DNA of 64,000 nucleotides from Planctomycetia bacterium (GTDB lineage: Bacteria; Planctomycetota; Phycisphaerae; UBA1845; UTPLA1). The translations under genes were made by a program, and so were the position numbers. The stretch is from positions 2,092,470-2,156,469 of the forward strand of contig CP054187.1 in assembly GCA_015200345.1 (NCBI GenBank). Direction: 5' to 3'. The notes under the pieces were generated by a model. The model saw only the letters and a list, made by a program, of their open reading frames with translations, searched no databases and had not been told where the DNA came from. This document shows, one piece after another, positions 17,093 to 26,528 of the stretch; the first letter of the stretch is position 1, and each line of letters opens with the position of its first letter.

Positions 17093-18577
17093 TTGTCAGC
17101 GCCGTCCGTCTCATTCGTATCCCTGGGATGCCCGAAAAACCTCGTCGACTCCGAGAAGATGCTCGGGCTGCTCGCGGAGGCGGGCTGCCCGATCGTCAGT
17201 CCGGATGACCGCGCCGACGTGGTGGTGGTCAACACCTGCGGTTTCCTGTCGGCCTCGCGCGAGGAGGCGGTCGGCATCCTCCGCGAACTGGCCGATCAGA
17301 AGCGCGCGGGGGAGTTGAAGCGCATCGTCGTGGCGGGCTGCCTCGTTCAACGCGATGGACAGGGCCTGGTCGAAGCCGTTCCCGAGATCGACGCACTGGT
17401 CGGCGTAAACAATCGGCAGGACGTGGTGCGAGCCGTGCTGGGCGGCAAACCAAAGCACGGCGCCGGCAGCAAGGCGAAAGCCAAAGCTGGCGCGAAATCC
17501 AAGTCGACCGCGAAATCATCGTCCCGCAGCTTGCCGGTCGTGCAGCCGGACACCATGCCCGATCTGTATCTGGGAGACTATCACGCGGCAAGTTGGACCG
17601 AACAGAATCGCTCCGACCGTGCGCGGCTGCGCCTGACGCCGACGCACTACGCCTACCTTCGCATGAGCGAGGGGTGCAACCAGAAGTGCACCTTCTGCAC
17701 GATTCCGTCGATCCGCGGGCCGATGCACTGCAAGACGCCCGACGAGATCATGGCCGAAGCGCGCGAGCTGATCGACGACGGCGCGCTGGAGTTGAACCTC
17801 ATCGGGCAGGACACGACCAGCTACGGGCAGGACATCGGCTACGAGCCGGGCCTGTCGGGGCTGCTGCGGACGCTGAACACGCTCGACGGCGTGCGCTGGA
17901 TTCGCCTGATGTACGCCTATCCCAGCGATTTCACCGACGAGATGATCGACGCCATCGCGCAAAGCGAGAAGATTGCCCCGTACATCGACATCCCGCTGCA
18001 ACACATCAACGATCGCGTGCTGAAAGCCATGCATCGTCGCGTGACGCGCGCACAAACCGAGACGCTTCTGGCGAAACTGCGCGAGCGCATCCCCGGCGTC
18101 GCCATTCGCACAACCTTCATCGCCGGCTTCCCCGGCGAAACCCACGCGGAGTTTCAGGAACTGCAACGGTTCATCGCAGAGTTCGGCTTCGAGGCGGTCG
18201 GCGTGTTCCCGTATTCCAGCGAGCCGGGCACCCCGGCGCACAAGATGAAAGGGTCCATCGATCCCGACATCATCGAGGAACGCGTCGGCGCGCTGATGCA
18301 GACGCAGCAGGAGGTCGCCTTCCGCCGCAACGCCGCCATGAAGGGCCGCGAGATGCTCGTGATGATCGACGACTTCGGACGCATGGAGGGCCCCGGCTGC
18401 ATCAGCGTCTACCCCGCGCGGCACGCCGGCCAGGCGCCGGAAGTCGACAGCGTCACGCTCGTCCAGGGCGGCGAATACGATCCCGGCGAGGTCGTCCGCG
18501 TCCGCATCACGGGTCACAGGGACTACGACCTGCTCGCGGCCCCGGTCACGATCGGCCTGCCGGTCCTCCACGGATAA
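17093..18577 (+). CDS. rimO: Ribosomal protein S12 methylthiotransferase RimO
   Basis: RimO adds a methylthio group to an Asp of ribosomal protein S12 using two iron-sulfur clusters. The 494-residue protein has the MTTase domain with Cys13 (SLGCPKN), Cys49 (NTCGF) and Cys83 (AGCLVQ), the radical-SAM motif CNQKCTFC at 195-202, and a C-terminal TRAM domain. The SLGCPKN/CTFCTIPSIRG pattern is RimO-like. The start is TTG at 17093: an in-frame TGA immediately precedes it, a GGGAG ribosome site is six bases upstream, and the next ATG would remove the cluster ligand Cys13. A Lys/Ala/Ser-rich insert at residues 119-148 joins the MTTase and radical-SAM domains and is not normal for the family. Confidence 0.95.
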   Translation: MSAPSVSFVSLGCPKNLVDSEKMLGLLAEAGCPIVSPDDRADVVVVNTCGFLSASREEAVGILRELADQKRAGELKRIVVAGCLVQRDGQGLVEAVPEIDALVGVNNRQDVVRAVLGGKPKHGAGSKAKAKAGAKSKSTAKSSSRSLPVVQPDTMPDLYLGDYHAASWTEQNRSDRARLRLTPTHYAYLRMSEGCNQKCTFCTIPSIRGPMHCKTPDEIMAEARELIDDGALELNLIGQDTTSYGQDIGYEPGLSGLLRTLNTLDGVRWIRLMYAYPSDFTDEMIDAIAQSEKIAPYIDIPLQHINDRVLKAMHRRVTRAQTETLLAKLRERIPGVAIRTTFIAGFPGETHAEFQELQRFIAEFGFEAVGVFPYSSEPGTPAHKMKGSIDPDIIEERVGALMQTQQEVAFRRNAAMKGREMLVMIDDFGRMEGPGCISVYPARHAGQAPEVDSVTLVQGGEYDPGEVVRVRITGHRDYDLLAAPVTIGLPVLHG

Positions 18578-18592
18578 TCGTCGCGCGGCGAA

Positions 18593-21481
18593 TCACCCCG
18601 CGGTGGCTGCGGGTTTCTTCTTCGCCGGAGCAACCTTGTCCGCCGGGGCATCCTTCAGCGATTCGGGCGTGACGACGATACGAATCATCCGCTCGTCGGT
18701 CATGTATTTCGCGGCGGCCGCCTGGAGGTCCTTCGCGGTGAACGTCTCGAAGACACCGGGCAGTTCACGCAGCTCGTCCAGGCCGTGCTTGCGATAGACC
18801 ATTTCGCCGAGCTGGTTGTGCCACCATGACGGCTCTTTCATCGTCGTTTCCAGCCGGGTCGCCGTCTGCTTCTTCGCGGTCGCCAGCTCCTCGGCCGTCG
18901 GGCCATCCTTCGCAAAGGCGCGCATCATCTCAATGATCGTGTCGGCGAGCTTCGCACCGTTCTGCGGATCGGTCGGGGCCATGGCGATGATCAGGCCCGT
19001 GCCGGGAATGACCTGCGCCGCCTGGCTGCTGCATCCGATGCTGTAGACGAGCTGCTCCTCCTCGCGGATGCGCTTCACCATGCGATCGGAGAGAATCCGC
19101 GACACCAGTTGCAGCTTGCGCCGGTCGGCCACGTTCGCATCGTCGCATCCGAGAAAGCCGCCCAGCGCCGTCGCCTTGGGCGTCACGCTCTCGAACACCG
19201 CGTCGGCCTTGTACGGACCGCGGCCGCGTTCAATCTTTCGCAATTTGTCGAGACAATCGAAGCCCGCCGACCGCTGCGGCAGCGCGCCGAGGTATTTCGC
19301 GCACAGCGCCAGCGCCGCATCCGCCTGTATCTCGCCCACCACCGCCACCTCCATCGGCCGCGTCGCCACGATTCGCTGGAACCATTTCAAACCCGTTTCG
19401 GGCTTCATCTTCTCCACCTGCTCCACGCTCAACGGCGTGAATCGCACATCGCCCCCGTACACCGTCCGGGCCATCAGTTTCATCATGTGACCCTGGGGCG
19501 TTTTCTCCATCTGCTCGATCTGCCGCAGGCGCGACATGTACCAGTTGTCGTACGCCGCCTGCTCCAGCTTCGCGTCGGTCAGCAGCGCATACGCCAGTTG
19601 AAAACCGGTCTCCAGGTCCGCCGGCGAGCCGGTGATCGACAGCGTCAAGGTGTCCGAGCCGACCCCGCCGCGCACACTGACGTTCTTGCCCGTCAGGAGG
19701 TCGATGATTTGCGTCGACGACAGTCGGCTTGTCGCGGGCCGATTCAGGATGATGCTCGCCACTTCGCTCGCGCCGCGGTTCTCGTCGGTCTCTTCAATCG
19801 AGCCGCCGGGCATCGTCAGGCTCACCAGCACCGAGTCCTTCTTGTAGTCCATGAACCGGTGATGAACGATCACCCCGTTGGAGAGCGTGGCGGTCGTAAT
19901 CTCCAGTTCGGCGTCGACGCGCTTCTCCGCCACGTCCCCGCCAGCCGGCAGCTTCGCCAGCAATTGCTCGTTGTCCGCCGACTTCGTGGGCGGCTCGACC
20001 TTGCGCGACCACGCCGCCGCCGCAGCCGCCAGCACGTCCTTCTCGCTCGGAAGCGCCTCGCCGCCCTTCGGCTCCGGCATCATGAGGCTGTACGTGTAGT
20101 TCTTTGTCTTGTAGTTCTCCGAGAAGACGGCGTGCACCTCGTCGGCCGACACGTCCTTGAGAATCCGCTCCAGCAACTCAAGATTCTGCGCCGCCGAGAG
20201 GATCGGCTCGTCCATGCCCACCGCGCTGCTGAATCGGTTCACCAGCGCCGAAGCGCTCAACGTCTTCTCCGTCTGCACGGCACGCCGGGCGTTGGCGAGC
20301 AATTCCTTCTGCGCCAGCTCCAGCTCGCCCTTGGTGAAACCGTGCTCACAGGCCCGGTTAATCTCAACAATGACCTGATCCAGCATGGCGTTCCAATCAG
20401 CCGGCTCGCCCATGGCCAGGGCACGCGGCGTGATCGCCTCATGAAGAACGCTTCCCACGCTGACCCCGGCGCCGCGGAACTTCGCTGTGCCCGCATTGAT
20501 CATCTCGCGCAGGCGGCGGCTGACGATCCACGTGCCCATGTTCTCTATCTCGTTGAAGCGATAATCGGCGAACGTCGTCATCGGTTTGCGGCCGGGAAGA
20601 ACACACACCAACTGCACCTGGGCCATCACCTGTTCGGGGTCGCTTAAGACAAACGCGCGCGGCTTGTCGGGCGGATTCTTCCCCGGCTCGATGCCCGTTG
20701 TGCCAGGCTTGCGCGCCGGCCCGCGCGGGGCCAGCTCGCCCAGATGCTTCTTCGCCGCCTTCTCGATGTCGGCCGGCTCGATGTCGCCGACGACGATGAG
20801 CGTCAGGTTTTCAGGGCGATACCAGGTATTCCAATAGTCTTCGAATTCAGCTTTTGGAAAGGCGGCGATCTGCGCCTCGTCGCCGATCACGTCATGCCGC
20901 GAGACCTTCATATCGGGGAACATCAGACGACGCCATTGCTTCTGGAGCCGCTCCTGGGCGCTCTTGCGAGCGCGCGATTCCTCCAGAATGACCTTGCGCT
21001 CCTTCTCGATCTCCTCGGCGTTGAGGAGCAACCCGCCGGCGTAATCAGCAAAGATGGTGAGCGCGTCGGCGATCGTCTCTGGCTTGTTGTCCGGCATGTT
21101 GAGCTTGTAAACCGTCTCGTGCTGATTCGTGTGGGCGTTGGTGTCCGCGCCGAACTGCATGCCCAGCTTGTTCAGATGCGGCACGAGCGTCCCCGGTGGG
21201 TAATGCTTCGAGCCGTTGAAGGCCATGTGTTCGAGGAAGTGCGCCAGGCCGTTCTGTTGGTCGCGCTCGTTCAGTGCGCCGGTGCGGACGTGCAGATAAA
21301 GCGTGACCCGCCCGGGCGGATTCTGGTTCCTGCGAACAATGTAACGCACGCCGTTGTCGAGCTGGCCGTAGGTGTTGTTCGGATCGCGCGGCAGCGGTTC
21401 GGCCGATGCGACCACCGGCAGCCGGCAACCCATCGCCAGGAACACAACGAAACATCGCCGAATCAAGAGGGTACGCTCCAT
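18593..21481 (-). CDS. Secreted M16 family zinc metallopeptidase
   Basis: The 962-residue protein begins with a signal peptide (about 27 residues, ending VASAEP) and has the M16 motif HFLEH at residues 81-85 with the third ligand in the EKERKVILEE segment about 76 residues later. The two-half pitrilysin layout is complete, with the substrate R..Y element (REEEQLVYSIGCSS) in the second half. The closest style is the PqqL/ZnMP periplasmic type. The C-terminus is a Lys/Ala/Pro tail. It lies on the same strand as, and 144 bases downstream from, the ABC efflux operon, so read-through is possible, but it may have its own promoter. It is convergent with rimO, 15 bases away. Confidence 0.94.
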   Translation of the reverse strand: MERTLLIRRCFVVFLAMGCRLPVVASAEPLPRDPNNTYGQLDNGVRYIVRRNQNPPGRVTLYLHVRTGALNERDQQNGLAHFLEHMAFNGSKHYPPGTLVPHLNKLGMQFGADTNAHTNQHETVYKLNMPDNKPETIADALTIFADYAGGLLLNAEEIEKERKVILEESRARKSAQERLQKQWRRLMFPDMKVSRHDVIGDEAQIAAFPKAEFEDYWNTWYRPENLTLIVVGDIEPADIEKAAKKHLGELAPRGPARKPGTTGIEPGKNPPDKPRAFVLSDPEQVMAQVQLVCVLPGRKPMTTFADYRFNEIENMGTWIVSRRLREMINAGTAKFRGAGVSVGSVLHEAITPRALAMGEPADWNAMLDQVIVEINRACEHGFTKGELELAQKELLANARRAVQTEKTLSASALVNRFSSAVGMDEPILSAAQNLELLERILKDVSADEVHAVFSENYKTKNYTYSLMMPEPKGGEALPSEKDVLAAAAAAWSRKVEPPTKSADNEQLLAKLPAGGDVAEKRVDAELEITTATLSNGVIVHHRFMDYKKDSVLVSLTMPGGSIEETDENRGASEVASIILNRPATSRLSSTQIIDLLTGKNVSVRGGVGSDTLTLSITGSPADLETGFQLAYALLTDAKLEQAAYDNWYMSRLRQIEQMEKTPQGHMMKLMARTVYGGDVRFTPLSVEQVEKMKPETGLKWFQRIVATRPMEVAVVGEIQADAALALCAKYLGALPQRSAGFDCLDKLRKIERGRGPYKADAVFESVTPKATALGGFLGCDDANVADRRKLQLVSRILSDRMVKRIREEEQLVYSIGCSSQAAQVIPGTGLIIAMAPTDPQNGAKLADTIIEMMRAFAKDGPTAEELATAKKQTATRLETTMKEPSWWHNQLGEMVYRKHGLDELRELPGVFETFTAKDLQAAAAKYMTDERMIRIVVTPESLKDAPADKVAPAKKKPAATAG

Positions 21482-21625
21482 GGAATGCTCCCTTGAAGAG
21501 GTTCAATGCACGCTTCGCCGCCCGCCATGCCGCGATGAGGCATTGTATCACGAAGGCACGAAGCAGGAGAATGATGCATCGAGTCGCAGATCCGCCCTGG
21601 CGGAGACGCGCCCTCCGGCTGACTC

Positions 21626-22771
21626 TCAATCCAACTGCTTGCGGAACCGGGCGATGCTTGCCGCGAAAATGACGATGCAGCAGGCCGACAGCCCCACGAT
21701 GGCCGGAAGCAGGTCCGACGCAAGGGCCGCGCGAAGGATGACGCCGCGCAAGATCTCGATGAAGTACGTCACCGGCAGCACGAACCCGGCAAGGTAAAGC
21801 GGCAGCGGCATCTCCTGCCGCGGGAACATGAACCCCGAAAGCAGAACCGACGGCAGCATGACGAGAAACGACAATTGCATCGCCTGCAACTGCGTCCGCG
21901 CGATCGTCGAGATCATCAGCCCCAGGGCCAGCGCCGTCACAATGAACAGGCTCGACAGCGCCAGCAGTAGCCACAGGCTCCCGTGGATCGGAACGCCGAA
22001 CAGCGTCGTCATCAACAGCAGCACGATCAGCAATTCTCCGAACGCCATCACTGCGTAGGGCACGAGCTTGCCGAAGAGCAGCCCCAGCCGGCCGACCGGC
22101 GTCACGAACAACTGCTCCAGCGTGCCGTGCTCGCGCTCCTTGACGATGGAGAAACTTGTCAAAAATACGAGCACGAGTTGCAGGATGATGGCGACCAGCC
22201 CCGGCACAAAAAAATGCGAACTTTCCAGATCGGGGTTGAACAGCATCCGCGGGCGGGCCTCGATCGGCAGCGCGACGCGGCCCTTCTCGTCGCGCGCCGG
22301 GCCAACTTGCAGCGACTCGCCGACCAGCCGCGCCCGGCCCAACGCGAGCTGCCCGACGATCAGGTTCGCGGCGTTCATCGCGGTCGTCGCGACCTGCGAA
22401 TCGCTGCCGTCGATCAGGAACTGCACGTGCGCCTGCTCGGCTCGCAGCAGCCGGGCCGAATAATCCGCCGGGATGATGACCACCGCCTTCGCCCACCCGC
22501 CGGCCAGCGCGTGCCGCCACGCTTCACTGCTGGTCACGCGCTGGGTGACTTGAAAGCTGCGCGAGGCCTCCAGCGCCTCGACCAGGCGGCGGCTGTCCTG
22601 CGAACCGTCGAGGTCGTGTACGACGAGCGGAATGTTCTCGATGGTCGTCTCGATGGCGTATCCGAAGATGGTCAACTGCAACGCGGGCACGATGAAGGTG
22701 AAGAAAATCGTCGAGCGATCACGCCGGATGTGCGCGAACTCCTTGGACAGGATGGCGCGAAAGCCTCTCAT
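21626..22771 (-). CDS. ABC-2 type permease subunit of an efflux transporter
   Basis: The 381-residue membrane protein has the ABC-2 layout: an N-terminal amphipathic start (RAILSKEFAHIRRDR) and one helix, a large outside domain (about residues 45-185), then five helices, with the conserved turn VKEREHGTLEQLFVTP between the second and third. It is the membrane half of the transporter whose ATPase is encoded immediately upstream; the ATG overlaps that gene's stop (ATGA, 22768-22771). Only one permease gene is present, so it probably works as a homodimer, unlike YbhFSR, which has two. Confidence 0.92.
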   Translation of the reverse strand: MRGFRAILSKEFAHIRRDRSTIFFTFIVPALQLTIFGYAIETTIENIPLVVHDLDGSQDSRRLVEALEASRSFQVTQRVTSSEAWRHALAGGWAKAVVIIPADYSARLLRAEQAHVQFLIDGSDSQVATTAMNAANLIVGQLALGRARLVGESLQVGPARDEKGRVALPIEARPRMLFNPDLESSHFFVPGLVAIILQLVLVFLTSFSIVKEREHGTLEQLFVTPVGRLGLLFGKLVPYAVMAFGELLIVLLLMTTLFGVPIHGSLWLLLALSSLFIVTALALGLMISTIARTQLQAMQLSFLVMLPSVLLSGFMFPRQEMPLPLYLAGFVLPVTYFIEILRGVILRAALASDLLPAIVGLSACCIVIFAASIARFRKQLD

Positions 22772-23718
22772 GCCTCCCCTTTCGTCTCTCGCGCACGGCT
22801 CAAGGTGACGAAAACATCCTCCAGCGTGGCGCCGGTCGGCACGATCGTCGCGTCGGACTCATCGGGCGCGAGCCGCTTCAGCAAATCGCCCGGCGCAACC
22901 GCCCCGTCAGCCAGCAAATGCAGCAGGTCTCCGAACATCGTCGCGTCGCGCACGTCCGCCAGACCGCGCGCCGCCGCAAGGGCCTCGGTCGGACGCCGGC
23001 ATTGCACGAGGTATCGCGCCGTGCCCGGCGGCGTCACGTCAGGCATCGCTTTCAATTCCACCGGTCGCCCCAGCGCGATCAATTGCGACGCGAGGACATA
23101 CCCGACACGCGTGCACCGCTCCGCCTCGTCCATGTAATGGGTTGTCACGAACATCGTCACGCCGCGATGCGACAGGTCAAACAACAAGTCCCACAACTCA
23201 CGCCGAGCCACCGGGTCGATCCCCGCGGTCGGCTCGTCGAGGAACAGCAGCTCCGGCTCGTGGATCATCGCGCACGCCAGCCCCAGCCGCTGCTTCCACC
23301 CGCCCGACAACTGCCCCGCGAGACGCCGCGCATACGGCCCCAGGCCCGTCAGGTCGATCACGGCCTCCTCGCGCGCACGCTTCCGCTCGCCGGTCAACCC
23401 ATATATACCCCCGTAAAAATCAAGATTCTCCGCCACGGTCAAATCGGCATAGAGACTGAACTTCTGCGACATGTAGCCGATGCGCGGCTTGACGTCCTCG
23501 GGATTTCTGCAAATGTCAATTCCCAGCACCGAGCCGCTGCCCGCGCTGGGACGCAACACGCCGCACAACATGCGGATCAGCGTGGACTTGCCCGCGCCGT
23601 TCGGCCCCAGCAGCCCGAACACGTCCGCCCGGTCCACCGTCAGACTCAAATCACGCACGGCGTAGAACGCGCCGAAACAGCGCGACAGGCCCTCGGTGCG
23701 AATCACCGGATCGCTCAT
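22768..23718 (-). CDS. ABC transporter ATP-binding protein
   Basis: The 316-residue ATPase has Walker A GPNGAGKST at 38-46, Q-loop YMSQKFSLY, signature LSGGWKQR, Walker B LLFLDEPTAGIDP and switch His in TTHYMDEAE. This set is typical of ABC-2 exporters for drugs or lipids (YbhF-like single domain). A C-terminal extension of about 80 residues follows the nucleotide-binding domain. The frame is open to 23988, but the ATG at 23718 begins MSDPVIRTEGLSR, which is the family start, and it overlaps the stop of the HlyD gene (ATGA). It energises the permease encoded next. Confidence 0.95.
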   Translation of the reverse strand: MSDPVIRTEGLSRCFGAFYAVRDLSLTVDRADVFGLLGPNGAGKSTLIRMLCGVLRPSAGSGSVLGIDICRNPEDVKPRIGYMSQKFSLYADLTVAENLDFYGGIYGLTGERKRAREEAVIDLTGLGPYARRLAGQLSGGWKQRLGLACAMIHEPELLFLDEPTAGIDPVARRELWDLLFDLSHRGVTMFVTTHYMDEAERCTRVGYVLASQLIALGRPVELKAMPDVTPPGTARYLVQCRRPTEALAAARGLADVRDATMFGDLLHLLADGAVAPGDLLKRLAPDESDATIVPTGATLEDVFVTLSRARETKGEA

Positions 23719-24854
23719 GGCAGCTCCTTCTCCGCGAGCAGCACGTCGGCCGACATGCCGACGCGCAGCCGTTCGCCGCCCTGCTCGATCGCCACTTTGA
23801 TGCGAAAGACCTGCTTGCTCCGTTCCTCGGGCGTCTGCACGTTCCGCGGCGTGAACTCGCCCTCGCGCGAGATGAACACAATGCGCCCCGTCACGTCGCC
23901 CCCGCCCGACGACGCCACGCGCACCGGCACGCGGTCGCCCAGCGCGATCTCCCCCAAGCGCCCCTCCGGCACATATGCTCGCACCCAAAGCTTCGACACG
24001 TCCAGCAGTGAAATGCTCGGCTGGTTCGGCGACACCAGCTCGCCCGGCTGCAAATCAAACGCCTCCACCACGCACTGACATGGTGACGACACCGTCATCT
24101 CCGCCAGTTGCTTTTCAATCGCCTGAACACGCGCCGCCGCAGCCTCCACCTGCGCCGCAGACCGCGCGACATCCTCCGCACGGCTACCCGATTCGAGCAA
24201 CTTCAACTGCTCCGCCGCCTCCGACAACGCCGACCTCGCCCGAGCGATGTCTTCCTTTCGCGATCCCTCCTCCAACAGCGACAACTTCTGCTGCGCCGCT
24301 GCCAGTTCACCCTGCGCCGACTTCAGCATCCGCACCGCCTCGTCGTATTCACGCGGTGCCGCCACCTGCTGCTGTTCGACCAACCGCGTCAGCCGCGCAT
24401 GCTCCTTCTCGGCAAACTCATACGACGCACGGGCGATGTTGACCTGCTCGCGCGCCGCTTCGATGTCCTGCTTCCGAGGACCGGCTTCCAGCTTCGCCAG
24501 TTCCGCCGCCCACTGATCACGCTTGGCCCGCGCCTGCTCAATCTCCTCCGGGCGAAATCCCTTCTTCAGACGCTCGTGTTCCGCCTGCGCTGCCGCGTGC
24601 GCCGCCTGCGCTTCGGCCAGCCGTTCTCGAAGATCGAACGGGTCAATTGTATAGAGCGCCTCCCCGGGCGCCACAAATTGACCCTCGGCCGCTTTCACCT
24701 CCGCCACGCGCCCTCCCACGCGCGAGCCGACGCGGATCTCGTCGGCCTCGACAAAGCCCGACACGACGAGCGGCGGCACCCGGCTCTGTTGCCAGATGAG
24801 AAAGCCAATCATGCCGGCAGCGACGACGACGAATACGATCAGGATGGGGCGCAT
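23715..24854 (-). CDS. HlyD-family membrane fusion (periplasmic adaptor) protein
   Basis: The 379-residue adaptor has one N-terminal membrane helix (residues 2-19), a biotinyl-lipoyl hairpin half (SGFVEADEIRVGSRVGGRV), a long Ala/Glu/Gln/Arg-rich helical hairpin of roughly 160 residues that will form a coiled coil, the second lipoyl half (VSSPCQCVVEAFDLQPGELV) and a beta barrel (VRAYVPEGRLGEIALGDRVPV). It bridges the inner-membrane ABC pump to an outer-membrane channel, like YbhG. The ATG at 24854 is preceded by GGGAGGG; the longer open frame to 25061 has no support. It is the first gene of the HlyD-ATPase-permease operon. Confidence 0.93.
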   Translation of the reverse strand: MRPILIVFVVVAAGMIGFLIWQQSRVPPLVVSGFVEADEIRVGSRVGGRVAEVKAAEGQFVAPGEALYTIDPFDLRERLAEAQAAHAAAQAEHERLKKGFRPEEIEQARAKRDQWAAELAKLEAGPRKQDIEAAREQVNIARASYEFAEKEHARLTRLVEQQQVAAPREYDEAVRMLKSAQGELAAAQQKLSLLEEGSRKEDIARARSALSEAAEQLKLLESGSRAEDVARSAAQVEAAAARVQAIEKQLAEMTVSSPCQCVVEAFDLQPGELVSPNQPSISLLDVSKLWVRAYVPEGRLGEIALGDRVPVRVASSGGGDVTGRIVFISREGEFTPRNVQTPEERSKQVFRIKVAIEQGGERLRVGMSADVLLAEKELP

Positions 24855-25104
24855 AAGACCCTCCCATTTGGCAGGCTGCGGCAGACGCGCCTGCGACAGG
24901 CGTATGGTCGTTCCGGAGGCGTCGTGAATCAACACAACGCAATCGGGCCTGCTCCATCTCCCGCGACTGGCCGAACGGTCGCTTCGTGAGACAATTGCGC
25001 CCAACCCCGGAATCGTGCCAAACACGGAGAGTCCCCGAACCCGCAAAGTCCCTCGCCCCATGACGTTGAAATATCCGGCATCACGGGTGCAATACGCTTT
25101 GTGC

Positions 25105-25124
25105 CCGCCGCGCTTCCGCGGCGG
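25105..25124. repeat. Perfect GC hairpin (8-bp stem, CTTC loop) in an upstream region
   Basis: CCGCCGCG and CGCGGCGG form a perfect 8-base-pair stem around a CTTC loop, between the divergent efflux operon and the HNG lipoprotein gene. Six T follow nine bases later, which is too far for a standard terminator. In the leader of the lipoprotein gene it ends 29 bases before the ATG. Confidence 0.6.
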
Positions 25125-25153
25125 ATCTCCAACTTTTTTACAAGGATCGCTCC

Positions 25154-26029
25154 ATGACCTCGAGACCTGCTACGATTCGCAACATCTTCGTCCGGAGCAA
25201 GCCGGCATCTTTCGTCGCCTTGAGCCTTGCCCTGCTGCTTCCGCTCGGTTGCAGCATGGGCTCCGTCGTCTGGGTCGAACAGACCGAGGACATGCAGATT
25301 GACGCGGCCCGCCTCAAGAAGCTCGCCGTGAAGACCCACAACGGCACGGTCAATTACAACGGTAGCGCCGGCAGCGCGAGCACCATTCAGGTCAAGATCA
25401 CCAAGAAAACCGGCGGCCTGACCCAGGCCGACGCCGAAGAGGCCATGGCCAACCTCGACGTCTTCAACGAGGCTGACGGCACCGAAGGCCGCGTGATCAA
25501 TCACCGCTGGAAGGGGGTCTGCAAGTCAAACTGGAACGCGCAGGTCAGCTACGAAATCAGCGGACCGGACAGCTTGGCGCTCGACATCGAATCGCACAAC
25601 GGCGCGACGACGGTGCGCGGGCTGAAGTCCTCTCTTCGCGTCACCTCTCACAACGGACGAATCGATACCGAGTCCACAGGCCCGTCGGCCCACGTCGAGT
25701 CGCACAATGGCGCGATCAACGTTTCCTACGAAGGCCCCAGCATTCACGCGACGACCCACAACGGACCAGTGACGGCCGACCTCTCGCGCTGCGCGGCGAT
25801 CGGCGGTGAAATCGGCGCCCACAACGGCCAAGTCGTCGTCCGCGTCGGCGATCAAACCAGCGCCAACCTCGCCTGCCAGACCCACAATGGCAGCGTCGAT
25901 GTAGACATCGCCGCAGGATGGAAGGTATCTCACGCGTCGCGCACCCGCCTGGCCGGCGTGCTGGGCGACGGCGGCCAGCCGCTCAACGTCACGACGCACA
26001 ACGGGAAGGTGAAAATTCAGGCGAATTAA
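25154..26029 (+). CDS. Lipoprotein with eight HNG beta-ladder repeats (DUF4097-like)
   Basis: The 291-residue protein starts with a lipoprotein signal ending LLLPLGC (Cys33). From about residue 62 the tripeptide HNG recurs eight times (THNGTVNY, SHNGATTV, SHNGRIDT, SHNGAINV, THNGPVTA, AHNGQVVV, THNGSVDV, THNGKVKI), first after a 90-residue domain and then every 17-25 residues. The xHNGxVxV rhythm suits a right-handed beta-solenoid in which each Asn-Gly forms the turn and each Val-x-Val an inward strand, as in DUF4097 putative adhesins. Cys pairs (118; about 205 and 232) may form bonds. It is probably on the outer membrane or in the periplasm. AAGGA precedes the ATG. Confidence 0.8.
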   Translation: MTSRPATIRNIFVRSKPASFVALSLALLLPLGCSMGSVVWVEQTEDMQIDAARLKKLAVKTHNGTVNYNGSAGSASTIQVKITKKTGGLTQADAEEAMANLDVFNEADGTEGRVINHRWKGVCKSNWNAQVSYEISGPDSLALDIESHNGATTVRGLKSSLRVTSHNGRIDTESTGPSAHVESHNGAINVSYEGPSIHATTHNGPVTADLSRCAAIGGEIGAHNGQVVVRVGDQTSANLACQTHNGSVDVDIAAGWKVSHASRTRLAGVLGDGGQPLNVTTHNGKVKIQAN

Positions 26030-26138
26030 GACGAACCATGAGCCGAGAATTGTTTGTGCGTCGTGGCAACCGGCCGGGGGCGGCCCGAACGCCCCACGCG
26101 GTGAGCAGATCACGGGATCGCGCGATAGAATCCCCTTC

Positions 26139-26525
26139 ATGTACAAGCTCGGCTTGATCTTCCTCGGTTCCGGACTGGGCGGCGTCGCGCGGTTCACCGT
26201 CGCCGGTGCGGCACAGCGATTGAACCCGCAGGCAGGCTTTCCGATCGGTACGCTGCTCGTCAACCTCACCGGGTGCCTGGCAATCGGATTCCTCTCCGCC
26301 GCGCTGGCAAGCCGCTCGCTGATGCGTGAAGAATTTCGCATAGCACTGCTGGTGGGTGTGCTTGGCGGATACACGACTTTTTCGACATTTGGCTGGGAAA
26401 CGTTTGCGATGCTCAACGGCGGGCAGTTTGTCCGCGCGGCGATGAACGCACTGTTCAGCGTCATCGGTTGTCTAACTGCCGTATGGGCCGGCTATCGCAC
26501 GGCACAATACTGGCTGGGAGCCTGA
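26139..26525 (+). CDS. crcB: Fluoride ion channel CrcB (Fluc)
   Basis: CrcB exports fluoride. The 128-residue protein has four membrane helices with the family motifs GSGLGGVARF, GTLLVNLTGC, GVLGGYTTFSTFGWE (the TTFST polar track lining the pore) and a final WAGYRTA segment. The length is that of a normal single Fluc subunit, which would dimerise in antiparallel fashion. A DUF190 gene follows four bases later, a common pairing. No fluoride riboswitch was recognised in the 109 bases upstream. Confidence 0.96.
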   Translation: MYKLGLIFLGSGLGGVARFTVAGAAQRLNPQAGFPIGTLLVNLTGCLAIGFLSAALASRSLMREEFRIALLVGVLGGYTTFSTFGWETFAMLNGGQFVRAAMNALFSVIGCLTAVWAGYRTAQYWLGA

Positions 26526-26528
26526 TCC

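Noticed and set aside
26030-26138. Fluoride riboswitch upstream of crcB
   Set aside because: The upstream 109 bases lack the conserved crcB-motif core and pseudoknot partners.
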